DNA of 64,000 bases. Origin: Streptomyces luteolifulvus. GTDB taxonomy: Bacteria; Actinomycetota; Actinomycetes; Streptomycetales; Streptomycetaceae. The position numbers were made by a program, and so were the translations under genes. The notes beneath the pieces are model-generated. The model was not told where the DNA came from and ran no database searches. It saw only the letters and a program-made list of their open reading frames with translations. Each line of letters opens with the position of its first letter. Position 1 is the stretch's first letter. Shown piece by piece: positions 8,627-17,303 of this stretch. The stretch is taken from NCBI RefSeq assembly GCF_008806595.1, contig NZ_VZRB01000029.1:36842-100841 (forward strand), read 5' to 3'.

Positions 8627-9664
8627 TCAACCGCAGACGCCGTCGTCGCGCCATACCGCCCAGGAGGTCGGGTCGTTCGGTACGGGACCGGTGGCGTAGA
8701 AGGTCGCGGTGTACTTGTGGCCCGCGAAGGAGACCTCGTCACCGGGGACGTACGACGAGGTGGAGCTCCACTCGGACGGGCAGGTGCCGCTCTCCGTACT
8801 TCCGTCGTCTCCGTCGCCCCCGTCCCCGTCCCCGTCGCCTCCGTCGGTGCCCTCGGTGCCGGCGATGGTGACCGAGATGCTGTCGGAGGCACCGGACACG
8901 TTCCCGGCCGCGTCACGTGCCACGACGGTGAAGCTGTGGGTGGTGTTCGCGGACAGGCCGTCGACCGTGACTGAGGTCTCCGTGCCCAGGGAGAGCTTGG
9001 TGGCGCCCACGTGAACGTCGTAGCCGGTCACGCCGACGTTGTCGCCGGCGGCGTCCCAGGTCAGCGACACACTGGTCGGCGTCTGGCCGGTCGAGCGCAG
9101 GTTCGCGGGCGCCGTCGGCGCCTCCGTGTCCCCGCCACCGCCGTCGCTGTTCCCGCCATCGCCGTTCCCGCCGGCGCCGTTCCCGCCGGCGCCGTCGCTG
9201 TTCCCGCCATCGCCGTTCCCGCCGGCGCCGGTGTCGACGAACTTCCAGGTGATGCCGCTGACGACGCCCACGTCCAGGTTGGACAGTTTCTGGAAGGCGG
9301 CCTTACTCAGGTCGATGTGCTCCGCCGCGCACCCCATGCACTTGTCCTTGACCGGCACGGTGATCGTGTTGCCGTTGTAAGTGACCTCGACGAGCGCCCC
9401 TTTGCAGAGGTCGTCTTCGTTCGGGTTGCCGGCGGTCCACAACTCGTGGGAAACCGCGACGAGTTCCTCGCTGGCGGCGTTGATGTCGGTGCCGCACGAA
9501 CCCGTTCCCACGTTGTCGTACCAGGTCATCTTGCCGGTTCTGGACTCGCTGACGGGGGTCGCGGACAAGTCCTGGCCGAAGCCGAACAGCGCGACCGCGG
9601 CGGCGCCGACCAGGGCACCGGCCAACAGAACTGTCATGACGGTGCGTTTCAGAGCATGCTGCAT
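8627..9664 (-). CDS. Secreted expansin-like (DPBB) protein with FN3 and chitin-binding domains
   Basis: 345 aa. ATG at 9664 after AGGAAGACGT. A signal anchor/peptide (~8-30) is followed by a double-psi beta-barrel domain (~45-145: GKMTWYDN, GSCGTDINAA, V.V.DKC.GC, HIDLS..AF), a Gly/Asn/Asp/Ser repeat linker (~148-180), a fibronectin type III domain (~182-265: PTAPANLRSTGQT, VSLTWDAA, Y.V) and a C-terminal CBM5/12 chitin/cellulose-binding domain (WSS...Y.PGDEVSF.G..Y.A...). Such proteins loosen or bind cell-wall polysaccharides without hydrolysis. The linker is encoded by a 39-bp direct repeat. Convergent with the GH114 gene. Confidence 0.88.
   Translation of the reverse strand: MQHALKRTVMTVLLAGALVGAAAVALFGFGQDLSATPVSESRTGKMTWYDNVGTGSCGTDINAASEELVAVSHELWTAGNPNEDDLCKGALVEVTYNGNTITVPVKDKCMGCAAEHIDLSKAAFQKLSNLDVGVVSGITWKFVDTGAGGNGDGGNSDGAGGNGAGGNGDGGNSDGGGGDTEAPTAPANLRSTGQTPTSVSLTWDAAGDNVGVTGYDVHVGATKLSLGTETSVTVDGLSANTTHSFTVVARDAAGNVSGASDSISVTIAGTEGTDGGDGDGDGGDGDDGSTESGTCPSEWSSTSSYVPGDEVSFAGHKYTATFYATGPVPNDPTSWAVWRDDGVCG
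9141..9230. repeat. 39-bp exact direct repeat in linker coding sequence
   Basis: 9141-9179 and 9192-9230 are identical, with a 51-base period (17 codons). It encodes the GGNGDGGNSDG-type linker, so the copy number can change in frame by slippage or recombination. Confidence 0.85.
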
Positions 9665-9929
9665 ACGTCTTCCTAGGGACAGGGGAACAGAGGACAACCG
9701 CGCGTCGACTGCCGCGCGGGACAGCGCTGGCACAAACGTGCGCAAGCCCTGCACGGTTCAAAGCCCGCGTGCCGGAGCGGGCGCCGGAAGATCTGGCAGT
9801 GTCCCGTACGCACGCCAGCACGAGAGAGCCCCGACCGCCGTCACGGGGGAGACGAGCGGGCGGGGCCGTGGGACCCGCCCGCCGGGTGCTTCCGGTTACA
9901 CCGACGGGACAGGCGTCCGCGCATACTTC

Positions 9930-10538
9930 ACATGCCCGACGACGCCCGCCACTTGCTCGGCCCTCGCCGCGAGCCGCGAGAAGCGCTCCGGTGGGGCCGC
10001 CTTCGATCTCGCCGCATTCCCCGAAGTCGTCCGCGTCTATGCGGCGCAGAACTCCGCGGCGGAGGAGATCCAGCAGCAGGCCCGTGAGGCGCGGGAGTTG
10101 GATGTCCTGGCCGTGCGCGGCCTCGGCCTGATCGGGCTGAACGACAGCCTCCTGCGCGCCTGCCTGCCGCGCGACCAGGGTGGGAAGGGCTTACGGGTGC
10201 GGGTGGCCCTGCTCGACTCCGACAGTGATGCCCTGGCGAAGCGCGCGGCCGAGATCGGGGAGTCCGCCGAGTCCCTCGCCAGTGGCGTGCACCTCGCCGA
10301 GGCGCGCCTGCGGGAGCTGGCCGACTCGTGCGACATCGGTGTGTGGCGGTACCGCATGCTCCCCACTTGGCGGGTTGTCCGCACGGGCTCCACCATGTTC
10401 GTCGGCGCCTTCGACGCGGGCTGGGAGGGCCACGAGTCGGCGACGTACAAGGTGACGGAGACGCCGCACGGACCCCTGTTCCGGGGCTTCCGCAGGATGT
10501 TCGAGGCAGTCATCGACGGCGCGCAGCGCACGGTGTGA
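9930..10538 (+). pseudogene. C-terminal part of a helix-turn-helix regulator-like protein, start missing
   Basis: The frame codes credibly from about 9990 (AAFPEVVRVYAAQNSAAEE...) to 10538. It contains LDVLAVRGLGLIGLNDSLL, a LR..LLD.DSDALAKRAAEIG block and a C-terminal STMFVGAFDAGWEGHESATYK. This resembles the ligand-binding tail of Streptomyces XRE-type regulators. No ATG, GTG or TTG exists in frame with a ribosome site before it, and the frame upstream runs antisense into the expansin gene. The N-terminal DNA-binding half seems to be lost. It sits 20 bases before the CYTH gene. Confidence 0.55.
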
Positions 10539-10558
10539 GTTGAGAGGGGAAACCGCTG

Positions 10559-11113
10559 GTGATCGAAGCGGAGTTGAAGGCCCGCGTGCATTCGCCCGAG
10601 GCGGTGATGCGGCAGCTCGACCAGCTGGCCACGGCCCGTGTCGAGGTGTATCGGGACACGTATTACGACCGGTCCGACGGATCGCTTGAGAAGGCTGGCG
10701 AAGAGCTGCGGGTGCGTACCGTTCACGGCGTGGACGGAACCCGCACCGTCCTCACGTACAAGGGCGCAGCAGTCGATGAGGCGTCTGGGTCCAAGCCAGA
10801 GCATGAGACCCGCGTCGAGGACGCGGAGGCAGCACACGCCATCCTGCGCGGGCTCGGGCATGTGCCGTTCATCGCGTTCGAGAAGCGCTGCCGCAACTAC
10901 GTCTTCACGGCCCGTGGCCGGACGATGCTCGCCACCCTTGTGCGCGTTCCCGAACTCGACGGCATCTTCCTGGAAGTCGAGACCCTCGTCGACGAAGTCG
11001 ACCTCAGTGCCGCCCTGGACGACATCCGCGCTGTGCTCGCCGACCTGGGCATCGGGCCGCAGGACCTGACGAGGGAAACGTACACGGGCGGGGTCGCTGC
11101 GACGCGCCGCTGA
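10559..11113 (+). CDS. CYTH-domain protein (class IV adenylate cyclase / thiamine-triphosphatase-like)
   Basis: 184 aa, GTG start. Shows the diagnostic ExExK near the N-terminus (E3-A-E5-L-K7), then YYDRSDGSLEKAGEELRVRT, LTYKG, EHETRVED and a late FLEVETLV. These acidic/basic strands form the tunnel that binds triphosphate and metal. Substrate (ATP to cAMP, tripolyphosphate or other) cannot be told from sequence. Follows the truncated regulator, perhaps once an operon. Confidence 0.85.
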   Translation: MIEAELKARVHSPEAVMRQLDQLATARVEVYRDTYYDRSDGSLEKAGEELRVRTVHGVDGTRTVLTYKGAAVDEASGSKPEHETRVEDAEAAHAILRGLGHVPFIAFEKRCRNYVFTARGRTMLATLVRVPELDGIFLEVETLVDEVDLSAALDDIRAVLADLGIGPQDLTRETYTGGVAATRR

Positions 11114-11214
11114 CCCTACCCGCGGCTCCGGGGCCAACCGCGAGAACGACGCAGCCCTGTTCGCCGCTCGCCGTGGGGAAGGTGAGTGGCACGCCGAACG
11201 CCATGATGTCCAGG

Positions 11215-11781
11215 TCACCGTCCGCGGGCCTGACGGGAGGCAGGAGGCGCGGAATGGCGCCGGGGGGCGGCTGTCGTGGTGGGATCGCTCTGTACGGGCC
11301 TCTGTGCGGGCGACGTGGCCTCAGGAAACCCAGGTGGCCTCATACCGGCCACCTCTGGCGAGTGCGCCGGCACAGGCGGCTGCCGCTGCTGCCGTTGCTG
11401 CCACTGGGGCGGAGCCTGACCCCAGCTGTACGGCGGCGGCGAATAGCCGGCATGTGATGGTGCGGTGCCTGGGCCCCTGCTCCAGTTGCCCGTCCACGGT
11501 GTGGCAGGTGTCGGCGACGACTGCTCCTGCCCCCATGACGTCGTTCCTGCCGAATTCCCGAACGAAGCCCGCCGCCTCGACATTTCCCGTCCGATGGCAG
11601 CCCAGGTCACCATCCCGGCCAGCCCTAGCGGCAGCGCCAGCCCCAGCGTCGCTCCCAGTGTGAGTCCCACGCCCAATCCGAACAGCCCCAGACCCCACAC
11701 AGGTGCCGTCCTCGACAGCGTCCGTGCGATCCCCCGTCCAGTCCTCAGCAGCGCCCGCCCGATTCTCTTCGCTATTCCCAC
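11215..11781 (-). CDS. Small membrane protein with Pro/Gln-rich tail, unknown function
   Basis: 188 aa, GTG start at 11781 behind GGAGCAGCAG. Basic N-terminus (KRIGRALLRTGRGIAR), hydrophobic hairpin at ~28-63 with Gly-rich motifs (GLGLFGLGVGLTLG), then a low-complexity tail rich in Pro, Gln, Ser and Trp (YSPPPYSWGQAPPQWQQRQ). No family recognised. Confidence 0.6.
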   Translation of the reverse strand: MGIAKRIGRALLRTGRGIARTLSRTAPVWGLGLFGLGVGLTLGATLGLALPLGLAGMVTWAAIGREMSRRRASFGNSAGTTSWGQEQSSPTPATPWTGNWSRGPGTAPSHAGYSPPPYSWGQAPPQWQQRQQRQPPVPAHSPEVAGMRPPGFPEATSPAQRPVQSDPTTTAAPRRHSAPPASRQARGR

Positions 11782-12052
11782 AACTGCTGCTCCGGATCGC
11801 GACGTCGGTTTGGACAGGGACGTGAACAGAGACAGGGACAGGGCACATCAGGGGGTAGCAACACATCAGGGTGCGTGGCAGTGGAAACTCCGCCGCCGGA
11901 GGACCGGGCCCGGCGACAGCGGGAGAGTGTCGTCAGGCCCGGCCCCGGAGGGAGGCCGCCGGGGGGACGGCGGCCTCCTGTGCCCCACAACGGGAATGGT
12001 GCCGGAGTGGTTCATCGCGTCGTTTCGGACGGGACTCCCCCGGACGCGGGGT

Positions 12053-13135
12053 TCAGCGGTTGTCGGAAGGCGGTTGGCCGGCGTTCCTTCGGCGCAACGG
12101 TTCGCCCGCGTTCCTCAGGTGGCGCAGGGCCTCACGGTGTGAGGCGATCAGCCCTGTCTGGTGATAGGGAATTCCCAGTTCGGCGCAGTACGCCTCGGTG
12201 ATGACCTGAGCACGTTTGAGGGCCGGAGTCGGCATGCTCGGGAAAAGGTGGTGCTCGATCTGGTAGTTGAGTCCGCCCATCAACACGTCGATGAACGCAC
12301 CGCCCCGTACATTGCGCGAGGTGAGCACCTGGCGGCGCAGGAAGTCGAGCCTGTCCTCGGGGCCGATCATCGGCATCCCCTTGTGATTGGGGGCGAAGAC
12401 GGAGCCCAGGTAGATGCCGAAGAGCGCCTGATGGACGGCGATGAAGGCGATCGCCTTGATGGGTGGGAGCGCCGTGAACAGCACGCCGAAATAGGCGGCG
12501 AAGTGGATGACCAGCAAGGTGCCTTCCAGCACGGGGCGTTTCATGCTGGGCTCGCGCAGCGCGCGGAAACTGGCGAAGCTGAGGGCCAGGCCCTCCAGTG
12601 TCAGCAGCGGGTAGAAGAGAGGTGCCTGGTGCGCGCCGATGAACCGGGGCAGCCCCGTGGCGGCCCGTGCCTGGTCCTTCGAGAACACCAGGACGTCGGG
12701 GAGGACGTCCGGGTCCTTTTCCTCGTGGTTGGGGTTGGCGTGGTGGCGTGTGTGCTTGTTCATCCACCAGCCGTAGCTCATACCGAGCAGGAGGTTGGCC
12801 GTGATCAGGCCGCCGGTCTCACTGGCGCGCCGCCGTGTGAAGACCTGCCGGTGGGCCAGGTCGTGGGTTGCCAGCGCGAGCTGGCCGAAGACGACGGACA
12901 GGGCGACGGCCAGGAGAATCTGCAGCCAGGTGTCCCCCAGGGCGAAGAACGCTACGCCGCACACGACGCCCGACAGGCCCACTGCCCCGAAGCGCAGCGT
13001 GTAGTAGAGCGGGCGTCGTCGCAGAAGTCCCGCGGCGGCGATCCTCGCAGACAACCTCGCGAAGTCACTTCCTTTCGCCGGTATGTCAGGAAGAGCCGAC
13101 GGTCCTGGCGCGGTCTCAAGCGCGCTTTCGTTCAT
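12053..13135 (-). CDS. Membrane fatty-acid desaturase
   Basis: 360 aa from the ATG at 13135; the frame is open to a TTG at 13168. All three histidine boxes of membrane di-iron desaturases are present: HDLAH (91-95), HTRHH (128-132) and QIEHH (~303), with hydrophobic segments around ~45-90, ~110-125 and ~205-255. Expected to insert a double bond in acyl chains at the membrane using ferredoxin- or cytochrome-derived electrons. The QIEHH form is typical of DesA3/front-end type enzymes. Confidence 0.93.
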   Translation of the reverse strand: MNESALETAPGPSALPDIPAKGSDFARLSARIAAAGLLRRRPLYYTLRFGAVGLSGVVCGVAFFALGDTWLQILLAVALSVVFGQLALATHDLAHRQVFTRRRASETGGLITANLLLGMSYGWWMNKHTRHHANPNHEEKDPDVLPDVLVFSKDQARAATGLPRFIGAHQAPLFYPLLTLEGLALSFASFRALREPSMKRPVLEGTLLVIHFAAYFGVLFTALPPIKAIAFIAVHQALFGIYLGSVFAPNHKGMPMIGPEDRLDFLRRQVLTSRNVRGGAFIDVLMGGLNYQIEHHLFPSMPTPALKRAQVITEAYCAELGIPYHQTGLIASHREALRHLRNAGEPLRRRNAGQPPSDNR

Positions 13136-13181
13136 CGTGCACACCAAATCCGTAGCATGGAGATCCAAGATTGCGTGGCGT

Positions 13182-13212
13182 GGCGGCCCGGGAAGGTTCC
13201 CCCCGGGCCGCC
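13182..13212 (-). terminator. Hairpin after the SGNH hydrolase gene
   Basis: Arms 13182-13192 and 13202-13212 pair perfectly (11 bp) with a 9-base loop, 8 bases past the stop of the leftward gene at 13220. Confidence 0.65.
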
Positions 13213-13219
13213 AGGGCCG

Positions 13220-14056
13220 TCAGCCCCAGGTGGCGCTGAACTTCTCGCCGTAGCCCTTGGCGTGGCCGTCCAGGTTGGGGTGGAAGGTCACGGTCCGATC
13301 GATCGGGTCGACGCCGTGGATCCACGGGTCGTCGCTGCATGCCTCGTGCCCGTTGAAATGCTCGCGCATGTCGACGAAGTAGACACCGGCCTTGGTGGTA
13401 GCGGCCAGGGTGCCCTCGGCCAGCGCGTCGGCGAGCGCGTTCATGTCGGCCCGCTTGTCGGCGCTGAGGTCGATCGGGGCAGCGCACGAACCGTTCTCGG
13501 CGATCACCCGCGGGTAGCCGAACACGAGGACCAGGGCCCGTGGCGCGCGGGCCTTGATGTCGGTGTACAGGGCGGAGAGTTCCTCCACCATCTGGTTCTT
13601 GGCGTAGTGCGACATCCACTGCGTCGCCGTTTTGCAGTAGCTGTCGTCCTTGGTAAGGCACGCCTCCGCCACCGAGGCGAACTGGGCGTCGTTGCCGCCC
13701 ACCGTGACCGTGACGAGGTTGGTCTCCTCGTTCACGGCGTACAATTGCTTCTCCCGCACGTCAGCGATGGTCGCACCGCTGCAGGTGACGTCTCTCAGAA
13801 CCCAGTCGGGGTGACGGAACGCCCACTGGTTCGGATAGTTGTTCTCGCTCCGCAGGCAGTCGCCGCTGGAGGGGTCGTTCCGGCCCGCGCCGACCCCGGA
13901 TGCGTACGAATCCCCGAGCGCGGTGTACCGACCCATTTCCCGCTGTGCAGAGGTGCTGGCCGCGGTCTCCGTACCCCCTAGAGGAGTGCTGATCGCAGCT
14001 CCCGTAGCGGCGACTATCATCAAGGCGGCAACGGCGGCCGACTTCAGTTTGCGCAT
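13220..14056 (-). CDS. Secreted SGNH-family hydrolase (lipase/esterase)
   Basis: 278 aa. Cleavable signal peptide (RKLKSAAVAALMIVAATGAA). Block I GDSYASG with nucleophile Ser50, block III VGGND, and a C-terminal FHPNLDGH supplying the catalytic His. Several paired cysteines (CLRSE, CSGAT, CKTAT, CSDDP) suggest disulphides outside the cell, like Streptomyces SGNH lipases. A hairpin lies directly downstream. Confidence 0.92.
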   Translation of the reverse strand: MRKLKSAAVAALMIVAATGAAISTPLGGTETAASTSAQREMGRYTALGDSYASGVGAGRNDPSSGDCLRSENNYPNQWAFRHPDWVLRDVTCSGATIADVREKQLYAVNEETNLVTVTVGGNDAQFASVAEACLTKDDSYCKTATQWMSHYAKNQMVEELSALYTDIKARAPRALVLVFGYPRVIAENGSCAAPIDLSADKRADMNALADALAEGTLAATTKAGVYFVDMREHFNGHEACSDDPWIHGVDPIDRTVTFHPNLDGHAKGYGEKFSATWG

Positions 14057-14284
14057 GGCTTCCTTCTTGATCGTCGAGCCTGAATCAGGCTCAGCAGCGG
14101 TTCGACTTGGACTGCGCTGTGATCCACGCCACTGTCCGCGGACCCGCCGGGAAGCGGCCGTCGGTGCCGGTCCCGGCCAGGAGGCCGCCCGGAGGAGAGC
14201 AAGTGGTGCGGCCTCGCCACCTCAACGGGATGGGCGGCCAGGTGGTTCAATGCGCTTCCGCGGACAACTCGACCTGGCATACGC

Positions 14285-15754
14285 CTACTTGTGCCACCTC
14301 TTGTTGGTGTCGTTGACCTCCAGCTCCGCCGCCGTCAGGTCCACGTGCAGCGGGATTCCGGGGCGGCTGCCGACCTTGATCAGGAAGTTGCCCAGGCCGG
14401 GCGGGTCGGAGCGGCGGCCGCCCGCGGCGTCCCAGGCGGGCGGGGTGGACCAGTCGACCAGCAGGCGTTTCTCCGCCTCCGTAAGCTCCACGACCTGGGC
14501 CAGCTGCGGCATCTCGGCCGGGGGCAGGCCTGCACAGATCACCATGCCGGCGCGTTCGACGAAACCCTTCGCCTTGGTGCGGTCCTCCTCGGTGGGCAGG
14601 GCGAGGAGGTCGTCGATGCTGTGCGTGACCATGGCCAGGCCGACGCCGCGCTGCCGGTCGAGGCGGGTGAGGGCGTTGACGCGGTCGACGAGGCCCCGGC
14701 CGGCCTGGAGGACGCGCCACAGCTCGTCCATGACGAGGAAGTAGTTGCGCTGCGGCTCCAGACCGGCGTCCGCCAGGGCGTGCGCCGCGGAGACCGCGCC
14801 GAAACCGTAGGACCAGCAGGACAGCAGGGCCGCCGCTTGGAGCAGGACCTCGCTGTCGTCGATGCCGCTGACGTCGAAGCAGACCGGGCGGTCCAGCTTC
14901 ATCGCCTCTGTCGTCGGGCGGGCGAAGGTGCCGCCCAGGCGCCCGTCGCCCAGCAGGGCGGTGAGTGACGCCTCCAGGTTCTCCGTGATGTCCCGGTAGC
15001 GAGTGATGTCGCCACGGTCCAGGGCGACCGAACGCACCGCCTCCGGAGCGTCCTTGATGACCTGTACCAGGTCGCCGAGCACCGGTACGCCCCGCCCCGA
15101 GCCGGCGGCGTGGCGGTCGTCCAGGACGTTCAGCGCCGCCGAGAGGATCGTCTCCTCGCGGTCCGTCGGCGGCGCCGAGCGCAGGATGGTCACCAGGGCC
15201 GAGACCATGTGGAGGCGGCGGCCGTGGATGTCGGCGAGGAGGCGGCGGCGCGCGTCGCCGGTGAGCCGGGCCGCGGCCTGGAGGGACTCGCCGGGGTCGA
15301 GGACGTTGAGGTTGCCGCGGCCCCGGCCCAGGCTGATGACCTGGCCGCCGATCGCCCGGATCAGGTCCGCGTAGTCGGGCTTGAGGTCGCCGAAGATCAG
15401 GGGGTGGACGCCGTAACCGGAGAGGCCGAGGGCCATGCGCCGTACGATCGTCGACTTGCCGAGGCCCGGGCGGCCCAGCACGAACATGGACGGGTTGGCG
15501 AGCAGGCCCGTGCGCATGAACCACGACACGGGGTCACAGCACACCGTGGCCCCGGAGTCCAGGTCACGGCCCAGCGGCACCCCGACCATGGGGGTTCCGG
15601 CTCCGGCACCGAACGGCCACAGGCCGCAGACCTGGACCGTGGTGCCGCGCCATTCGGGTGCGGGGTCGACGTAGCCGACCATGCCGCCGCCGGGGCCCGG
15701 CCAGCCCCGGGACGTCGGGCGCGGCTCGCGGGGTTCCTTTGTCGTGCCTGCCAT
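14285..15754 (-). CDS. Copy A: VirB4/TraC-like conjugation ATPase
   Basis: 489 aa. ATG at 15754 behind AGGAGGACC. Begins with a Pro/Arg-rich segment, then WPFGAGAGTPMVGVPLG, Walker A LGRPGLGKST (94-102), GDLKPDYADLIRAIGGQ just after, and Walker B FLVMDELW (~338-345). Nearly every motif recurs in the ATPase at 31275, so the two are paralogues. VirB4-type ATPases energise assembly and substrate passage in type IV secretion systems. Last gene of the leftward operon; no coupling ATPase follows it, unlike copy B. Confidence 0.88.
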   Translation of the reverse strand: MAGTTKEPREPRPTSRGWPGPGGGMVGYVDPAPEWRGTTVQVCGLWPFGAGAGTPMVGVPLGRDLDSGATVCCDPVSWFMRTGLLANPSMFVLGRPGLGKSTIVRRMALGLSGYGVHPLIFGDLKPDYADLIRAIGGQVISLGRGRGNLNVLDPGESLQAAARLTGDARRRLLADIHGRRLHMVSALVTILRSAPPTDREETILSAALNVLDDRHAAGSGRGVPVLGDLVQVIKDAPEAVRSVALDRGDITRYRDITENLEASLTALLGDGRLGGTFARPTTEAMKLDRPVCFDVSGIDDSEVLLQAAALLSCWSYGFGAVSAAHALADAGLEPQRNYFLVMDELWRVLQAGRGLVDRVNALTRLDRQRGVGLAMVTHSIDDLLALPTEEDRTKAKGFVERAGMVICAGLPPAEMPQLAQVVELTEAEKRLLVDWSTPPAWDAAGGRRSDPPGLGNFLIKVGSRPGIPLHVDLTAAELEVNDTNKRWHK

Positions 15755-15803
15755 CGAGTCGGTCCTCCTACGTCTCCGTTGCCCTGCGTCTGTCTCCGTC
15801 GCC

Positions 15804-17303
15804 CTACATCGCGTCCCGTACCGTCTGCGGCAGCGCCGTGTGCAGCGGCAGTACCAGGCCCAGCGGCAGCGCCGCCGCGAACGCCGCCGCCTGGGAGCCG
15901 TAGACGGGCCGTACGGCGATACGCGCGGCCGGCGCCAGGTTGTCCACGGCCGCGGCCGCCGTCGTCAGTTCCTCGGCGGAGTTGACGGTCGCCGTGATCA
16001 GCAGACCGAAGCGGATGACCCCGTGGCCCTGGGCCTGTTCCTCGGTGGTCCGGCGCGCGGCGGTGACCTCGGCGTCATCGCGGGCCTGGCCGATCTCTGA
16101 CTGCTGGGCGGTGAACAGGGCGTTCTTGTAGTCCTGTTGCACGACGCGGGCGCCCTCGGCGCGGGTGTGCGGGCGGTAGAGGAGGGTGACGCGCTTGCGG
16201 GCGATGTCGCGGTTGGGCTGGACCAGGCCGGTCAGGACGTTGGAGAAGACCTCGCCCTGCGGGGCCTCCGTCATGGCCCAGGTCACGCTGAACGCGCCGT
16301 CGTGGCGGTAGTGGTCCCAGGCCTCCTGGGCCGCCATGGGCCCGGCCTCGTCCCAGGTCAGTCCGGTGCCGCCGGTGGCCCGTGCTTCCTCCACCAGGGA
16401 CGCCACGGTCGGGTCGTAGGCGACGCGTACCGCCTCGGCGAGCTCGGTCGCGGTCATCGGTACGGCCGTGCCGGCGCCGGTCATGGCCAGCCCGGCGGTC
16501 AGGCCGGGCAGGCGGGTGCCGATGTGCACCGCCATGTCCTCGGCACCGCGACGGGGTGAGCCGGGGCGGGCCGCGCCGGAGTACGTCAACGCGATCCTCG
16601 TGGCGATCTGCGCCGAACCGGCGGGATAGGCGGCCAGTACCTCCCGGAGCATCGATCTGGCCAGGTCCGGGGCTCCGGCGACCCAGTTCGCGGCGAGCTC
16701 CTGCTGCAGCCGGACTCCGGAGTCGGGGGCGGTCTCCACGGTGACGCTCACGGCGACGAGGCCCGGCTCGGCGCCCAGGGTGGAAAGCCACTGGCCCCAG
16801 TGGGCCACCCAGGTGTCGACCTGCTGCTCGTCGACGAGGGCGGCTCCGTCGGCGTCGCAGGAGATGACGACGGTGTGGTGACCGGTCGCCGGGATCGTGA
16901 TCACGGCGAACGGGCGTCCGTAGCCGTCCTGCGCCTCCGTCAGCGCGGACTCGGCGGCCAGACCGGGCAGTTTGCAGGTGCCGTGGCCGGCTCGGCCCAT
17001 CGGGCCCGAGCGGTACAGGTGTCCGCCAGAGGATGTGGTGCGCCACCAGGCCAAGCGGACCGCGGCGCGCTGCATCAGCGTGCGGCCGTGCCGGTCCCGT
17101 ACGGCGAGCGGGGCCGTGAGCACCGCCAGCGCGACCGCCAGGCCCAGCGCCGCCCATATCGATATCAGCGTGGCCAGGACCACGGCGATGAGCCCGGCGA
17201 ACAGCAGCAGGGTCGCCCCGAGGGACAGACCTCGCAGGCCTGAGGTGCGGGGCTTGCGGAAGTTGCCGTACGTACGGGGCTGGGGTGCTTCAGTGACTGT
17301 CAC
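15804..17303 (-). CDS. Copy A: SCO6880-family protein
   Basis: 499 aa, GTG start at 17303 behind GGAGAAG, overlapping the preceding stop by 14 bases. N-terminus TYGNFRKPRTSGLRGLSLG leads into two membrane helices (~25-67); the rest is a cytoplasmic domain with WVAHWGQWLS, VSVTVETAPDSG, VRVAYDP and GLTWDEAGP. The same landmarks appear at the same order in the protein at 29782. I place both in the family named after Streptomyces coelicolor SCO6880, found with VirB4/VirD4 proteins in actinobacterial conjugation-like clusters. The helical pair plus domain could serve as a VirB3-like inner-membrane platform (inference). Confidence 0.85.
   Translation of the reverse strand: MTVTEAPQPRTYGNFRKPRTSGLRGLSLGATLLLFAGLIAVVLATLISIWAALGLAVALAVLTAPLAVRDRHGRTLMQRAAVRLAWWRTTSSGGHLYRSGPMGRAGHGTCKLPGLAAESALTEAQDGYGRPFAVITIPATGHHTVVISCDADGAALVDEQQVDTWVAHWGQWLSTLGAEPGLVAVSVTVETAPDSGVRLQQELAANWVAGAPDLARSMLREVLAAYPAGSAQIATRIALTYSGAARPGSPRRGAEDMAVHIGTRLPGLTAGLAMTGAGTAVPMTATELAEAVRVAYDPTVASLVEEARATGGTGLTWDEAGPMAAQEAWDHYRHDGAFSVTWAMTEAPQGEVFSNVLTGLVQPNRDIARKRVTLLYRPHTRAEGARVVQQDYKNALFTAQQSEIGQARDDAEVTAARRTTEEQAQGHGVIRFGLLITATVNSAEELTTAAAAVDNLAPAARIAVRPVYGSQAAAFAAALPLGLVLPLHTALPQTVRDAM

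Noticed and set aside
12161..13981. 600-codon rightward frame opposite the desaturase and SGNH genes
   Set aside because: Composition is that of an antisense shadow in GC-rich DNA; both genes on the other strand have complete catalytic motifs.
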